This document shows, in pieces, positions 1 to 9,215 of a stretch of 64,000 nucleotides of DNA (positions are counted from its first letter, which is position 1; the number at the start of each line of letters is the position of its first letter). Source of the stretch: Glaciecola sp041380235 (lineage in GTDB: Bacteria > Pseudomonadota > Gammaproteobacteria > Enterobacterales > Alteromonadaceae). Below the pieces are notes generated by a model. That model made no database searches. It had not been told where the DNA came from and saw nothing but the letters and a program-made list of their open reading frames with translations. The position numbers and the translations under genes are program-made. Location: the NCBI RefSeq assembly GCF_041380235.1, contig NZ_JBGIYY010000011.1, positions 1-64,000 on the forward strand, written 5' to 3'.

Positions 1-223
1 CGCGACAACTAGTTTGACAAACACCGAAACTCTAACGTGTTAAGTACCTTTCCAAAGCCCATCAATAATACTCTGCGACTGTCTGCAATTGCCGTAAACT
101 TGTCGTTGCCTACATGATTGCTTTAACACTCAATTATATGATGCTCTTTTGCTTAGTATGATTGTTTTTTACTTGAGTGATACTTTTTCTACATCTAAAA
201 ATATCCACCGTAGTCTAATTCCG

Positions 224-237
224 ATGCACTAGTGCAT
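224..237. repeat. Perfect 14-bp palindrome downstream of recQ
   Basis: A perfect dyad (ATGCACT then AGTGCAT, no spacer) lies in the otherwise featureless left end, about 40 bases beyond the recQ stop. It could be an operator for a gene left of the window. I see no convincing gene in the first 276 bases. Confidence 0.3.
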
Positions 238-276
238 AAATTGCGCATTAGCAGCATGTTTGCAACGACAATGTGC

Positions 277-2514
277 TTAGGTTGTTATAGTTGAGTGCAA
301 AAAATATACTCGCAGCAAATGCAGTTGGTCGTAGTTTACGCGTTCACCTAGTACGTCAAATACGGGCTTTAGGCGCTCATGTCCGTGCTCCCTAAAGGCA
401 TCTAAGGCGAGTTGCAACTGAGCATTATCCAAATTAATTTCAGTTAATAGTCGCTCGCTATTGCTGAACGCTTTGCCATGCTGCACATATTTATATAAAT
501 GCCCATAGACAGTATTGAGTTTAACTTTGTGCTGTGTGGCAAGCTCTGCGACGGATTGACCGGCTTCAAATGCATTCACAATATCTTGCGTTTTTGCACT
601 CAAATCCTTGTTTGAAGTCGCTGCATTTTTTATTAGCGTAGCTGCGTTTTCATTGCCCTGCTCTGTAAGACCTTTTGACTCGCAATACTGTTCGATGATC
701 CCTAAGAAAATATCCGCGTATTTTTGTGCCTTACTTTGTCCTACACCATGGATTTTTAAAAAGCTCTCAACAGAATGTGGAAAATAAAACGCCATTTCTT
801 GTAGTGAGCGATCTGAAAATATCGCATAGGGCGGCACCTTTGCATTATCGGCTAGACGCTTTCGTTCGGATCGCAGTAGTTCAAGTAGGCCTATTTCCCC
901 GAGTAAGGTGGCTGAGTTTGCTCGCGGCGCTGACTCTGCTTTAGCCTCCTGTAGTCTTCCTAAAAAGGGCTTATGACCTCTGAGTATGTCTTGTGTGCTA
1001 GGAGTAAATTTAAGGCTGCCGAACTGCTCGTCTTGCCTTAAAAAACCTTTTTGAATGAGCTGCCGCGAGAGCGCCATCCATTGCTTTTTTGTATATTCTT
1101 TACCAATCCCATAGGTCGATAGTAAGTTATGCTGATTTTGCAGGATTTTTTCAGCGCTTGAGCCGCGTAAAACGTCCACAATATGACCCGCACCAAAGAT
1201 TTGCCCAGTGCGATAGGTGCAGGACAAAAACTTTTGTGCTGGCACACTTAAGTCAGTTTGTTGCTGTGCTTCACTTAAACAGTTGTCACATTTGTGGCAC
1301 TTGCCCTGCACATCTTGCTCGCCAAAGTATTGAAGTAGGCCAATACGTCTGCAGTCTTCTGTTTCAGCTAGCGCGAGCATCTGATTTAGGTGCATCGTCG
1401 CAAGCCGCTTTTCTTGTTCGTTGTGCATTTGATCAATAAAGAAACGGTTTTTACCAATATCACCATAGCCAAATAGCAATAGACAGTTTGCGTCTATGCC
1501 ATCGCGGCCGGCGCGTCCAATTTGCTGATAGTAGCTTTCAATATTTTTAGGCAAATCGTAATGCAGCACATAGCGTACGTCGGGTTTATTGATCCCCATA
1601 CCAAAGGCAATGGTAGCAACGATAATATTGACATCATCGCGCACAAATTTGTCTTGGTATTCGCTGCGTTTTTGATGGTTGAGACCGGCATGATAAGCCA
1701 GTGCAGAGTAACCATCTGCGGTAAGCTTCTGAGTCAGCTCATTTACCCCCGCGCGTGACTGACAGTAAATTATCCCCGATTGATTAGGATGCTTGTCGAT
1801 AAACGCTGTGGTTTGACGATATGGGGAATCTTTTTCGCTTACCTCAATATACAAATTCGGACGGTCAAAACTTGAAATGAACTCGCTGTCATCCGCAATA
1901 TTGAGTTGGCGCTTAATGTCCTCTCTCACCCGCGGCGTTGCGGTTGCGGTTAACGCCAAACATACAGCGTCGTCTAAGCGTTCGATTAAAACATTGAGCT
2001 GGCGATACTCTGGACGAAACTCATGCCCCCACTCTGAAATGCAATGGGCTTCATCAATGGCAATACAGGCCACCTTGCACTGGTCAAGCATATTTAGAAT
2101 AGAAACTTGCAAGGCTGTTTCGGGAGCTAAAAAAAGCAGCTTTATCTTGCCGCTGGTAATGCGCGCAATATTCTCTTGGTACTCGTTTGGACTTAATGTA
2201 CTGTTTAAAAAACAAGATGGTACGTTGAGTTCGTCAAGTTGCCTGACTTGGTCTTGCATTAATGAAATCAGGGGTGAAATAACCACGCTTAGGCCGTCAA
2301 ATAATACTGCTGGAATTTGATAGCATAAGGACTTCCCGCCACCGGTGGGCATTATTGCTAGGGTATTTTCTGCCTTCAGAACATTGTTAATAATGGCAGA
2401 TTGTGAGGCCCGAAATGAATCAAAACCAAATACGCGTTTGAGTACTTGATTGGCGCTTTGTTGTTTTTGTGCATTACTTTGTTTATGAAATGCTGTTTGC
2501 TCTGATGTCTGCAC
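277..2514 (-). CDS. recQ: ATP-dependent DNA helicase RecQ
   Basis: This is a 3'-5' DNA helicase of superfamily 2 acting in recombinational repair and replication-fork processing. Visible landmarks are the Walker A region (PTGGGKS, residues about 56-62), the DEAH box (154-157) followed by the RecQ-typical CISEWGHEFRPEY stretch, a zinc-binding cysteine cluster in the RecQ-C-terminal domain (C..C..C pattern around KCHKCDNC) and an HRDC domain at about 540-615. A final helix-turn-helix-like segment lies at about 640-690. At 745 residues it is longer than E. coli RecQ (609) because of that C-terminal tail. The start is GTG, and no ATG occurs before the helicase core. Confidence 0.95.
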   Translation of the reverse strand: MQTSEQTAFHKQSNAQKQQSANQVLKRVFGFDSFRASQSAIINNVLKAENTLAIMPTGGGKSLCYQIPAVLFDGLSVVISPLISLMQDQVRQLDELNVPSCFLNSTLSPNEYQENIARITSGKIKLLFLAPETALQVSILNMLDQCKVACIAIDEAHCISEWGHEFRPEYRQLNVLIERLDDAVCLALTATATPRVREDIKRQLNIADDSEFISSFDRPNLYIEVSEKDSPYRQTTAFIDKHPNQSGIIYCQSRAGVNELTQKLTADGYSALAYHAGLNHQKRSEYQDKFVRDDVNIIVATIAFGMGINKPDVRYVLHYDLPKNIESYYQQIGRAGRDGIDANCLLLFGYGDIGKNRFFIDQMHNEQEKRLATMHLNQMLALAETEDCRRIGLLQYFGEQDVQGKCHKCDNCLSEAQQQTDLSVPAQKFLSCTYRTGQIFGAGHIVDVLRGSSAEKILQNQHNLLSTYGIGKEYTKKQWMALSRQLIQKGFLRQDEQFGSLKFTPSTQDILRGHKPFLGRLQEAKAESAPRANSATLLGEIGLLELLRSERKRLADNAKVPPYAIFSDRSLQEMAFYFPHSVESFLKIHGVGQSKAQKYADIFLGIIEQYCESKGLTEQGNENAATLIKNAATSNKDLSAKTQDIVNAFEAGQSVAELATQHKVKLNTVYGHLYKYVQHGKAFSNSERLLTEINLDNAQLQLALDAFREHGHERLKPVFDVLGERVNYDQLHLLRVYFLHSTITT

Positions 2515-2709
2515 TGCTAGTGGCTCATCTCTATTATTTAGTCAATGGTAGTGTGTGGCAACAGTGATGTGGCTAACTTGTTATACCATACAATAATTAC
2601 AGAGATAACTTATCGTTTTAAGCGCAGATTACAAGTGTTGGGCCTTAAAACCATGCGAAGGGATAGGCTTGTAAGCGGTTGGGGTTGATAAACATAGGGT
2701 TTAGCGGCA

Positions 2710-3633
2710 CTAACTAACTACGCGATTGCGCCCGCTTTGTTTTGCAGAATATAATTTCTCATCCGAGAGCTTCATCCATTCTTTCCAGCCGTAGCCGTGC
2801 CCAAGCTCGGTGACGCCGACACTAATTGTGATTGGACGGTCTTCAATCAGTGGCAAATCTTCAACGACTGCGCGGATAGCTTCGGCAGTTCTTTCTCCCT
2901 CATAAGCTTCGGTGTTGGTCATGAGTATTAAAAACTCCTCTCCGCCTATGCGAAACAAGGTGTCTTTACTGCTAATATTGTCATGTAAGAACTTAGCCAG
3001 CTCAATTAAAACCATGTCGCCGACATCGTGACCGTAAGTATCATTAATCGATTTAAAATGATCGATGTCGATGACGCACAAAGTAGATTTTATGCCATGT
3101 AATTTAAAGTTTGCCATAGCATCTTTTAAGCTTTGTGAAAGCTGCACGCGATTATAGGCACCGGTAAGTGAGTCGGTAATAGACTGTTTTTTGAGCTGGG
3201 CTTGTGCTTTTGTGGTTTCTCTCGTCGAAATATAAATAAAGAAGCATACCGCAGTAAGAGTGGCCGAAAATCGTAGGAAAACATCTGGTTCTAACGAAAA
3301 CCAAGCGGCTGAAATTACCGCCAGCAAAAATGCGACGTTTGCGTATTTGGCCGGCTGCAATGGAAGAATGAAATAAATTGAGAAAGCGCTTAGATAGGCC
3401 CAAAAAGAGCCTATTACTCCAAGTGTTAAGAGAGCATTGACGGATGCTAAACTGATGCTTGGAATGACGCCGAAAAGATTGAGAGCTAAAGAATATTTAC
3501 CTCTCCACCCTAACCATGCGTTATATATAAACAAAGACGCGACGGACAGAGTTAAAACACCGCCAATCAAGCGTCCTTGAATGAAGTTGTTTATCCCAAA
3601 TGGGATCAAAACGGTAAACGAAACAATAGACAC
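2710..3633 (-). CDS. Membrane-bound diguanylate cyclase (GGDEF)
   Basis: It makes cyclic di-GMP from two GTP. The N-terminal ~135 residues form several hydrophobic segments (a five- or six-helix membrane sensor). The C-terminal GGDEF domain has the active-site motif GGEEF at 230-234, which is a permitted variant, with the preceding DxxD/NDTYGHDVGD signature intact. The allosteric inhibitory RxxD site expected just before GGEEF is absent (the residues there are SSKD), so product inhibition is probably weak. The start is uncertain. The assigned GTG has no good ribosome site and the frame stays open upstream without a start codon. A one-base change in a T run would join it to a GTG at 3741 (see findings). 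Confidence 0.88.
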   Translation of the reverse strand: MSIVSFTVLIPFGINNFIQGRLIGGVLTLSVASLFIYNAWLGWRGKYSLALNLFGVIPSISLASVNALLTLGVIGSFWAYLSAFSIYFILPLQPAKYANVAFLLAVISAAWFSLEPDVFLRFSATLTAVCFFIYISTRETTKAQAQLKKQSITDSLTGAYNRVQLSQSLKDAMANFKLHGIKSTLCVIDIDHFKSINDTYGHDVGDMVLIELAKFLHDNISSKDTLFRIGGEEFLILMTNTEAYEGERTAEAIRAVVEDLPLIEDRPITISVGVTELGHGYGWKEWMKLSDEKLYSAKQSGRNRVVS

Positions 3634-3954
3634 GCCAAAAACAGACTTTATAAGAAAGTCTGATTGACTCGCACGCTGTACAGAATGTTTAGGCCAAAAG
3701 GGTGATTTGATAGCTCAGCCTCGCGTTTTTTGTCATACACCGTCGCTCATTTGCATCTTAGTGTTGAAACTATACTTATAGCTAATTATCGCCGAGTAAG
3801 TCTATTACATTAGCTTATTTTCTTATTAAAGCGCACTTATCAGTGAAGCAAATCGTCCGTCCAAAATTTACATGGATCTAGGAATGTCATATAAACCGTG
3901 TTTGCTTGAGTCTGCGCTGATAGAATATCCCTTAGCTAATTTGATGAGATAACG
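3634..3954. other. Intergenic stretch between divergent dgc and PRMT-like genes
   Basis: It contains an 8-bp perfect inverted repeat with a 5-base loop (3642-3662) that, read leftward, is followed by five T residues. It also holds a short minus-strand reading frame starting at GTG 3741 that may be the displaced N-terminus of the diguanylate cyclase. No other gene is apparent. Confidence 0.4.
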
Positions 3955-4989
3955 ATGAACGATTTCAAGCAAGGTAATCTATCTGAGGATATAAGCGCGA
4001 ACGCGACTGACGGCAGCGAAGGGCGGTATCGAATGTCATACCGTGATGTGGCTATGCATAAAGTAATGCTGCAGGATATCATTCGCACGGAAGCTTATGA
4101 GACGTCCATCGCTAATGTGGTTAAACCCGAGCAAACGGTGTTAGATTTTGGCTGCGGTACGGGTGTGCTCTCGATGTTTGCAGCGCGCGCTAAGGCCCGA
4201 AAGGTGATTGCTGTTGACCGTTCGCCTTTCATCAAAACAGCGCAACAAATTGCCTTGGCAAATGGTTTTGAGAATATTGATTTTTACCATGACGACCATG
4301 AATCGCTTCAGCTCGATGAGAAGGTTGACATTATCGTCTCGGAATGGATGGGACATTGTTTATTTTACGAGGCGATGCTCGAGCCGCTGTTGACTTTAAG
4401 AGACCGCTATTTGAAAGACGGTGGGTTTATGGTCCCCGCACAAGTATCGCTTCACGTAGGCCTAGTAAACGATGAAGACATACTAGAAGATTTATGCTTT
4501 TTACAAGAGCGGCCTTATGGACTTAATTTTTCTCCCATCGCAAAGGTACCTTTTCAGCAATCCGACTTAGTTGCATTAGAGCCAGATAGTATGCTTAGCA
4601 GCATCGCAGATTTTCCAGCGCTAGATATGCTGACGATTGCTAAAGCCAAAGAGCCAAGAGTGTTTACCACAACGCTAACCCCGAGTGAGAAAACGGACAT
4701 ATTTGCATTATGTGGGTGGTTTAGCGCTGAGCTTAGCCAAGGCGTAAGTTTTGGTACCGGACCTCACGATATTCCTACGCACTGGGATCAAATATTGTTT
4801 CCCTTGCCAGAGCCTTTTAGCGTCGATCCAAGTCGTGAATTGATCATCACTATTTCTCCGCAAACTGAGCAAGTCGGAAAAGAGCAGTTTTGGTGTTGGT
4901 CTATTTCAGACGGCATAAAAACCATAAGTGTGAATGAGCAGCAGCTCCAACAGCAATCGCTCACAGCGGTGCCAATAGGAAAGCTTTAA
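3955..4989 (+). CDS. PRMT-like SAM-dependent methyltransferase
   Basis: This looks like a bacterial protein arginine N-methyltransferase homologue. The SAM-binding motif I VLDFGCGTG lies at 62-70. The acidic post-I residue is in the AVDRS segment. The 'double-E' loop SEWMGHCLFYEAML has E130 and E139 in the spacing used by PRMT1 for guanidinium binding, and a THW loop (275-277, THWDQILFPL) sits in the C-terminal beta-barrel region. The N-terminal RT-x-x-Y segment before motif I is also PRMT-like, and the length (344) fits a single PRMT core. The family is mainly eukaryotic, so presence of the full motif set in a bacterium is notable. The substrate is unknown. Its 3' end overlaps that of convergent nagZ by four bases. 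Confidence 0.75.
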   Translation: MNDFKQGNLSEDISANATDGSEGRYRMSYRDVAMHKVMLQDIIRTEAYETSIANVVKPEQTVLDFGCGTGVLSMFAARAKARKVIAVDRSPFIKTAQQIALANGFENIDFYHDDHESLQLDEKVDIIVSEWMGHCLFYEAMLEPLLTLRDRYLKDGGFMVPAQVSLHVGLVNDEDILEDLCFLQERPYGLNFSPIAKVPFQQSDLVALEPDSMLSSIADFPALDMLTIAKAKEPRVFTTTLTPSEKTDIFALCGWFSAELSQGVSFGTGPHDIPTHWDQILFPLPEPFSVDPSRELIITISPQTEQVGKEQFWCWSISDGIKTISVNEQQLQQQSLTAVPIGKL

Positions 4990-6011
4990 GTTTGGCTTGC
5001 TGCTAGCAGTGACTGTAGTTGCTGTGTGACACTCTCCACATCTATATCTGTTGAGGCTGCACAGGCAAGTTGCTGGGCTCGTTGGGCACGTTTTAAGGGT
5101 TTGCCACTCAATTCTGACACCACGGGTAACAGCGATTTCATTTCAACAAAGTCGCCACTGCAGTGCAGCACGACATCGGCTCCGGCGTCAAACGCTGCAT
5201 GGCTGCGCTCTGCGATTGAGCCGGTCAACGCGTGCATATTAATATCATCTGTCATCAATAGACCGTCAAAGCCAATTTGTTTGCGAATGATCTCATTGAT
5301 CACCTTTGGGCTAATGCTGCCAGGAAGTTCAGGATCAATATCTTGGTACACAATATGTGCACTCATAGCCATACTCAAGTGATTAAATTGCACAAAAGGT
5401 ACAAAATCGACCTTCTTCAATATTGCTAAATCAGCCTCAACCTGCGGTAGTTGAAAGTGTGAGTCGGTGCGTCCACGGCCGTGTCCCGGAATATGCTTCA
5501 TGACTGGCTCTACGGCTGCGTATTGCAATCCTTTGATTACCTCTGCACCGAGTGCGATAACTTGTTCTAATGAGTCCCCAAAGGCGCGCTCGTGAATGAT
5601 GCCAGCCGCATCAACTTGAGGTATATCTAACATGGGAGCACAATTGACGTTTATACCAGCGCTTTTTAACTCATGCCCAATCAATACATTATTTAAATAG
5701 CAGGCCTGTAAAGCATCTTGTTTATTATGTTGGTAAAGCTTAGAAAATACCTGCGGGCTGGGTGGAACTCGCCAATGTGTTTGCGGCAATCGCGATACTC
5801 TGCCGCCTTCTTGATCTAGCAATACCATTAGTTCGTTTTGGCCGAAGGCGCCGCGAAAGTCGTCAAGCAATGCAGTAAGTTGGTCAGGTGATTGAATATT
5901 GCGCGCAAACAAAATCACTGCCCAAGGCTTTAGTTCAGAAAATAAAGCGATTTCGTCTGCGCTTAGACGCAGGCCGCTGCAGGATACGATAATGTTATTG
6001 GCGTGTGGCAA
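4986..6011 (-). CDS. nagZ: Beta-N-acetylhexosaminidase NagZ
   Basis: A cytoplasmic glycoside hydrolase family 3 enzyme that removes N-acetylglucosamine from anhydromuropeptides during peptidoglycan recycling. The KHIPGHG...DSH signature carrying the catalytic His/Asp loop is present around residues 165-180, and the TDDINMHA motif with the nucleophile Asp is at about 240-247. The length (341) matches the family. The start is TTG, preceded by a purine-rich AAGAGAGA. The next gene downstream in the same direction is anmK's neighbour upstream, so nagZ and anmK form a recycling pair with a 35-base gap. Confidence 0.93.
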   Translation of the reverse strand: MPHANNIIVSCSGLRLSADEIALFSELKPWAVILFARNIQSPDQLTALLDDFRGAFGQNELMVLLDQEGGRVSRLPQTHWRVPPSPQVFSKLYQHNKQDALQACYLNNVLIGHELKSAGINVNCAPMLDIPQVDAAGIIHERAFGDSLEQVIALGAEVIKGLQYAAVEPVMKHIPGHGRGRTDSHFQLPQVEADLAILKKVDFVPFVQFNHLSMAMSAHIVYQDIDPELPGSISPKVINEIIRKQIGFDGLLMTDDINMHALTGSIAERSHAAFDAGADVVLHCSGDFVEMKSLLPVVSELSGKPLKRAQRAQQLACAASTDIDVESVTQQLQSLLAASQT

Positions 6012-6046
6012 TGTAGTCTCTCTTTAATGGGCGTAAACTTGATAGC

Positions 6047-7255
6047 TTAGTTTGGCAAACTGATTTTACCCATAGACACATTAGGCGCGTCTTTTGAGTT
6101 TTTAAAGGTATCGGATGTTCCGCAAATACATTCGTTGGCTAAAAGCGCAAAAAGAGCCGCTTCTTTTGCATCCGCACTTACTCCTAACTCCTGCATTGGT
6201 GCAAGCGTTGCTTGTGGCAGATGCGCTTGAATTCTGGATAACAAAAATGGATTATTTGCCCCACCACCACTAGCATATAAAGCCAATGCTTGGTGCAAAG
6301 GTGCAAGCTTTTTAATGACATCGCATAAAGTGATCGCTGAAAATTCAACCAATGTTGCAAGTAAATCAGGAAGGGGCAGGGCTTGCGTTTCGGTCATGCG
6401 CATTTGCGCTGATAACCATTCGATACTAAATGATTCTTGACCGGTAGTTTTGGGTGCGGGTAAATTTAAAAACGGATGATGCATTAGCGCGGTAAGCAAG
6501 CTCTCATGAACTTTTCCGCTTGCCGCAATATCTCCATTTGCATCATAATGCTGGCCGCTCAAATGATGCTGAACCATTGCATCTAAGTATGTATTGGCGG
6601 TGCCGGTGTCGGTGCTAATAATATCGCTAAAGCTTGCGTTTGGCGGAATCATGCTGACATTGGCGATACCGCCCAAATTAATGAGCACTCGATACTCATC
6701 TGGATCAGTAAACAACAGGTAGTCACCATATTTTACCATTGGTGCGCCTTCACCTCCGGCCGCCACATGTTTTTGTCGAAAGTCACTTAGGGTAATAATG
6801 CCTGTTAGCTGCGCAATATGATCGCCATCACCTATTTGTAAGGTAGCATTTGGTAGATGGCCTTTTTGTAGGTCGTCGAGCATATGTGAGGGGCGGTGAT
6901 AAATAGTTTGGCCATGGCTAGCAACAATGTCGATATCTGAGGAGCTCAGATCCCAATTAGCTAAGACTTGGTTAATCATAGCGGCATGCTTGCGAGCAAC
7001 CCAAGCGTTAGCAGAGCACACATCTTTTAGTTTGGCATTGGCATTCGCAAACAGTGGCTTTACGATAGACTGATAGTCTGATTCAAAGGGAAGCGTAACA
7101 AAATTTTCTATGCGCAGTTTAGTGTGTTTACCATGACCTTCAAGGCGACACAAAGCAATGTCTAAACCGTCTAATGAGGTACCGCTCATTACGCCAAGGA
7201 TGGTTCTTTTGGGTTTATGCGCAATTTGGCTAAGCTGCAGTATATGTGAAAGCAA
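6047..7255 (-). CDS. anmK: Anhydro-N-acetylmuramic acid kinase AnmK
   Basis: It phosphorylates and hydrolyses 1,6-anhydro-MurNAc to MurNAc-6-phosphate, the step that follows NagZ in peptidoglycan recycling. The N-terminal GVMSGTSLDGLD signature (about 22-33) is diagnostic. ATP-binding glycine-rich elements follow (LINLGGIANVS and YASGGGANNPF). The length (402) is slightly above the E. coli protein (369), the excess lying at both ends. The assigned start is TTG; the first in-frame ATG falls inside the catalytic signature, so a start near this TTG is required. Confidence 0.93.
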   Translation of the reverse strand: MLSHILQLSQIAHKPKRTILGVMSGTSLDGLDIALCRLEGHGKHTKLRIENFVTLPFESDYQSIVKPLFANANAKLKDVCSANAWVARKHAAMINQVLANWDLSSSDIDIVASHGQTIYHRPSHMLDDLQKGHLPNATLQIGDGDHIAQLTGIITLSDFRQKHVAAGGEGAPMVKYGDYLLFTDPDEYRVLINLGGIANVSMIPPNASFSDIISTDTGTANTYLDAMVQHHLSGQHYDANGDIAASGKVHESLLTALMHHPFLNLPAPKTTGQESFSIEWLSAQMRMTETQALPLPDLLATLVEFSAITLCDVIKKLAPLHQALALYASGGGANNPFLLSRIQAHLPQATLAPMQELGVSADAKEAALFALLANECICGTSDTFKNSKDAPNVSMGKISLPN

Positions 7256-7462
7256 ACGAACGAACCTTAACTGAACAATCTTATTTTAAGAGAATATCAT
7301 ACCTGAGCTTATTCACACTAGCTGTGAAAACACTCAGAATGGTTTGAATATAGGGGCTTTATATTTATACCCTAGTATCAATGCAGATGTGTCGCAAATG
7401 TCGTGTGCAAATCTGCAGTCTGCTACTATCCCTAGGGAGTATCAGCCAAGTAGTCGATATAT

Positions 7463-8023
7463 ATGAAATCATTTTCCAGTGGCGAAATCGCCAGTATTTG
7501 TGATGTAACACCTCGTACTGTTATCCGATGGATTGGTGCCGGTAGACTGAACGCATTTAAGCTACCCGGGCGCGGAAATAATCGGGTAAACGAAACCGAT
7601 TTATTCGCATTTTTAACACAAAACAATATGCCTATCCCAGCAGATTTAGCACCAGTTGTTGAGAAAGCCTGTGTCATTGTGACAGAAGATGAATATTTGT
7701 CTAAGCACGTAAAGCGCATCGTAAGAGATGCTAACTTTGTGGTGTCGGCGTTTGAGAATGGCATAGAAGCAGGTTTTGAAATCGCCTTAAAAAAACCACT
7801 GTTAGTCGTTTTAGATGCAGACCTTGAATGCGCAAACCCATGTCATCTGCGCGACCACATTAAACGCTCAATGGATTATGCGCCTGAATTTATTATTTTT
7901 GCCTCAGATACCCAAGCCGCGAGGGTGGCAATGACCGATGCAAGCATGTCGGTCTTAGCAAAGCCTTTTTCACTAAATGAATTTGCACAGACTCTAGAGC
8001 ACAAGATGCATTATCTTTCTTAA
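7463..8023 (+). CDS. HTH-REC regulator (DNA-binding domain first)
   Basis: Residues 4-50 form an excisionase/MerR-like winged helix (SSGEIASICDVTPRTVIRWI, then a basic GRGNNRV wing). Residues about 68-185 form a receiver-like domain with an acidic pair (D76/E77 region), candidate phosphoacceptors D118 or D120 in LLVVLDADLE, and the conserved lysine K167 in LAKPFS. The order, DNA-binding domain before receiver, is the reverse of most response regulators. No histidine kinase gene is adjacent, and its partner and targets are unknown. The ribosome site is weak: a GGGAG lies about 24 bases upstream. Confidence 0.7.
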   Translation: MKSFSSGEIASICDVTPRTVIRWIGAGRLNAFKLPGRGNNRVNETDLFAFLTQNNMPIPADLAPVVEKACVIVTEDEYLSKHVKRIVRDANFVVSAFENGIEAGFEIALKKPLLVVLDADLECANPCHLRDHIKRSMDYAPEFIIFASDTQAARVAMTDASMSVLAKPFSLNEFAQTLEHKMHYLS

Positions 8024-8060
8024 ATAGAAGCTAAGCATAAAAAACATCTATTCTTAATGC

Positions 8061-9215
8061 TTAATCTAACAGAGACTTATATAGCTCGTTGGCTTTTTCA
8101 TAGGCCTGCTGTTGTTCTAAAATGGCTGCAAGTAAAAGCAAATCTTGTTGATTACGCTCAAGCTCAATGGCTTTATTGATTGCTCGTTGTGCAAGGCTGT
8201 TGTCTTTACTGTTATACGCAAGGTGCGCTAATACCGAATACAAAACCGCGTTCTCTGGCTGCTGTTTAATCTTATGTTCAATAAAGCGGATGGCTTTAAC
8301 GGGAGATGCGTGATCAAGCTGTTTGAAAAGTCCCCAGTACGCATCGTGCTCTTGCTTCTTAGCAAACTCCACTAAGATTTCTTCGGCGTCACTGGCTAAG
8401 CCTTGGTCGAGTAATAGTTGGACGTAGCACACTTGGTTAGCCACATCTTTGCGCGCTGAGCGAGAAAGATTCTGCCACTTTTCTTTTAAGGCGTTTGCAC
8501 CATGCTTACTAACAATAGCTGCAAACTCACCATGGGTCGCTCGCTGCGCCCAACTTAAGTAGTCTTTTGCAATTACTCGTTTGTGTTCAGAGATGAGATT
8601 TTTTACTTCTGGCCAGCGGTTTAATTTTGCCAAGGCTTGAAGTTTTAGCTGAATCGCGATGGGGTGTTTTTTTTCTTTTTCGGGCAGCTCTGTCAATACC
8701 TCAAGTGCTTTACTTGCTTGATTGTCCATCAGTGCTAACTGAGCTTGTTTCAATATCGCACAACCAGTGGCGTCGGCATCTAGTTGGGCCTGAGCAAGCA
8801 GTCCATCTACATTTTTGCCTTGATGAATACGCGCATCGATATCTGCAGCAAGCATATAGTTGGTTCCTGAAAACTCGCCGCCAAAACTCTTTTGTAAAAG
8901 CGGCTGTGCAGCGGTAAAGTCACCAATTAAGTAGGCGTGCAGGCCGCGATGAAAAGCCCGATTTTGTTGACGCCGAGAATAAGAGCCAAACCAATTTCTA
9001 GAGCCGCTCATCATGCGGACCAGGCGCTTGACTAGCCAAACCAATATCAAAAATCCCATAAGTGAAAAAAAGATAATAATGGCTGCGCTGATAATTGAAA
9101 GCTCAATAACCGTCTCGGGTAAGGCGATAATCACCATACCTTCTTGGCCAATAAGCGTATGCCCAAATAACAGTGCAAAAAACAGAATTACCAGTAGTAC
9201 AATCAGTTTTATCAT
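8061..9215 (-). CDS. hemY: HemY, TPR-containing haem-operon membrane protein
   Basis: An inner-membrane protein of the gammaproteobacterial hem operon, probably a scaffold for late porphyrin steps (not the Gram-positive oxidase of the same name). Two hydrophobic helices occupy about 3-21 and 36-66. The remainder is helical with TPR-like repeats, typical of the HemY_N family. The start overlaps the hemX stop in ATGA, implying translational coupling. It is the last gene of hemCDXY. The length (384) is usual. Confidence 0.9.
   Translation of the reverse strand: MIKLIVLLVILFFALLFGHTLIGQEGMVIIALPETVIELSIISAAIIIFFSLMGFLILVWLVKRLVRMMSGSRNWFGSYSRRQQNRAFHRGLHAYLIGDFTAAQPLLQKSFGGEFSGTNYMLAADIDARIHQGKNVDGLLAQAQLDADATGCAILKQAQLALMDNQASKALEVLTELPEKEKKHPIAIQLKLQALAKLNRWPEVKNLISEHKRVIAKDYLSWAQRATHGEFAAIVSKHGANALKEKWQNLSRSARKDVANQVCYVQLLLDQGLASDAEEILVEFAKKQEHDAYWGLFKQLDHASPVKAIRFIEHKIKQQPENAVLYSVLAHLAYNSKDNSLAQRAINKAIELERNQQDLLLLAAILEQQQAYEKANELYKSLLD

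Noticed and set aside
3642..3667. Hairpin followed by T5 on the minus strand as a terminator before the diguanylate cyclase
   Set aside because: The open frame of the gene continues through it and the stem is A+T-rich, so it may simply be coding DNA.
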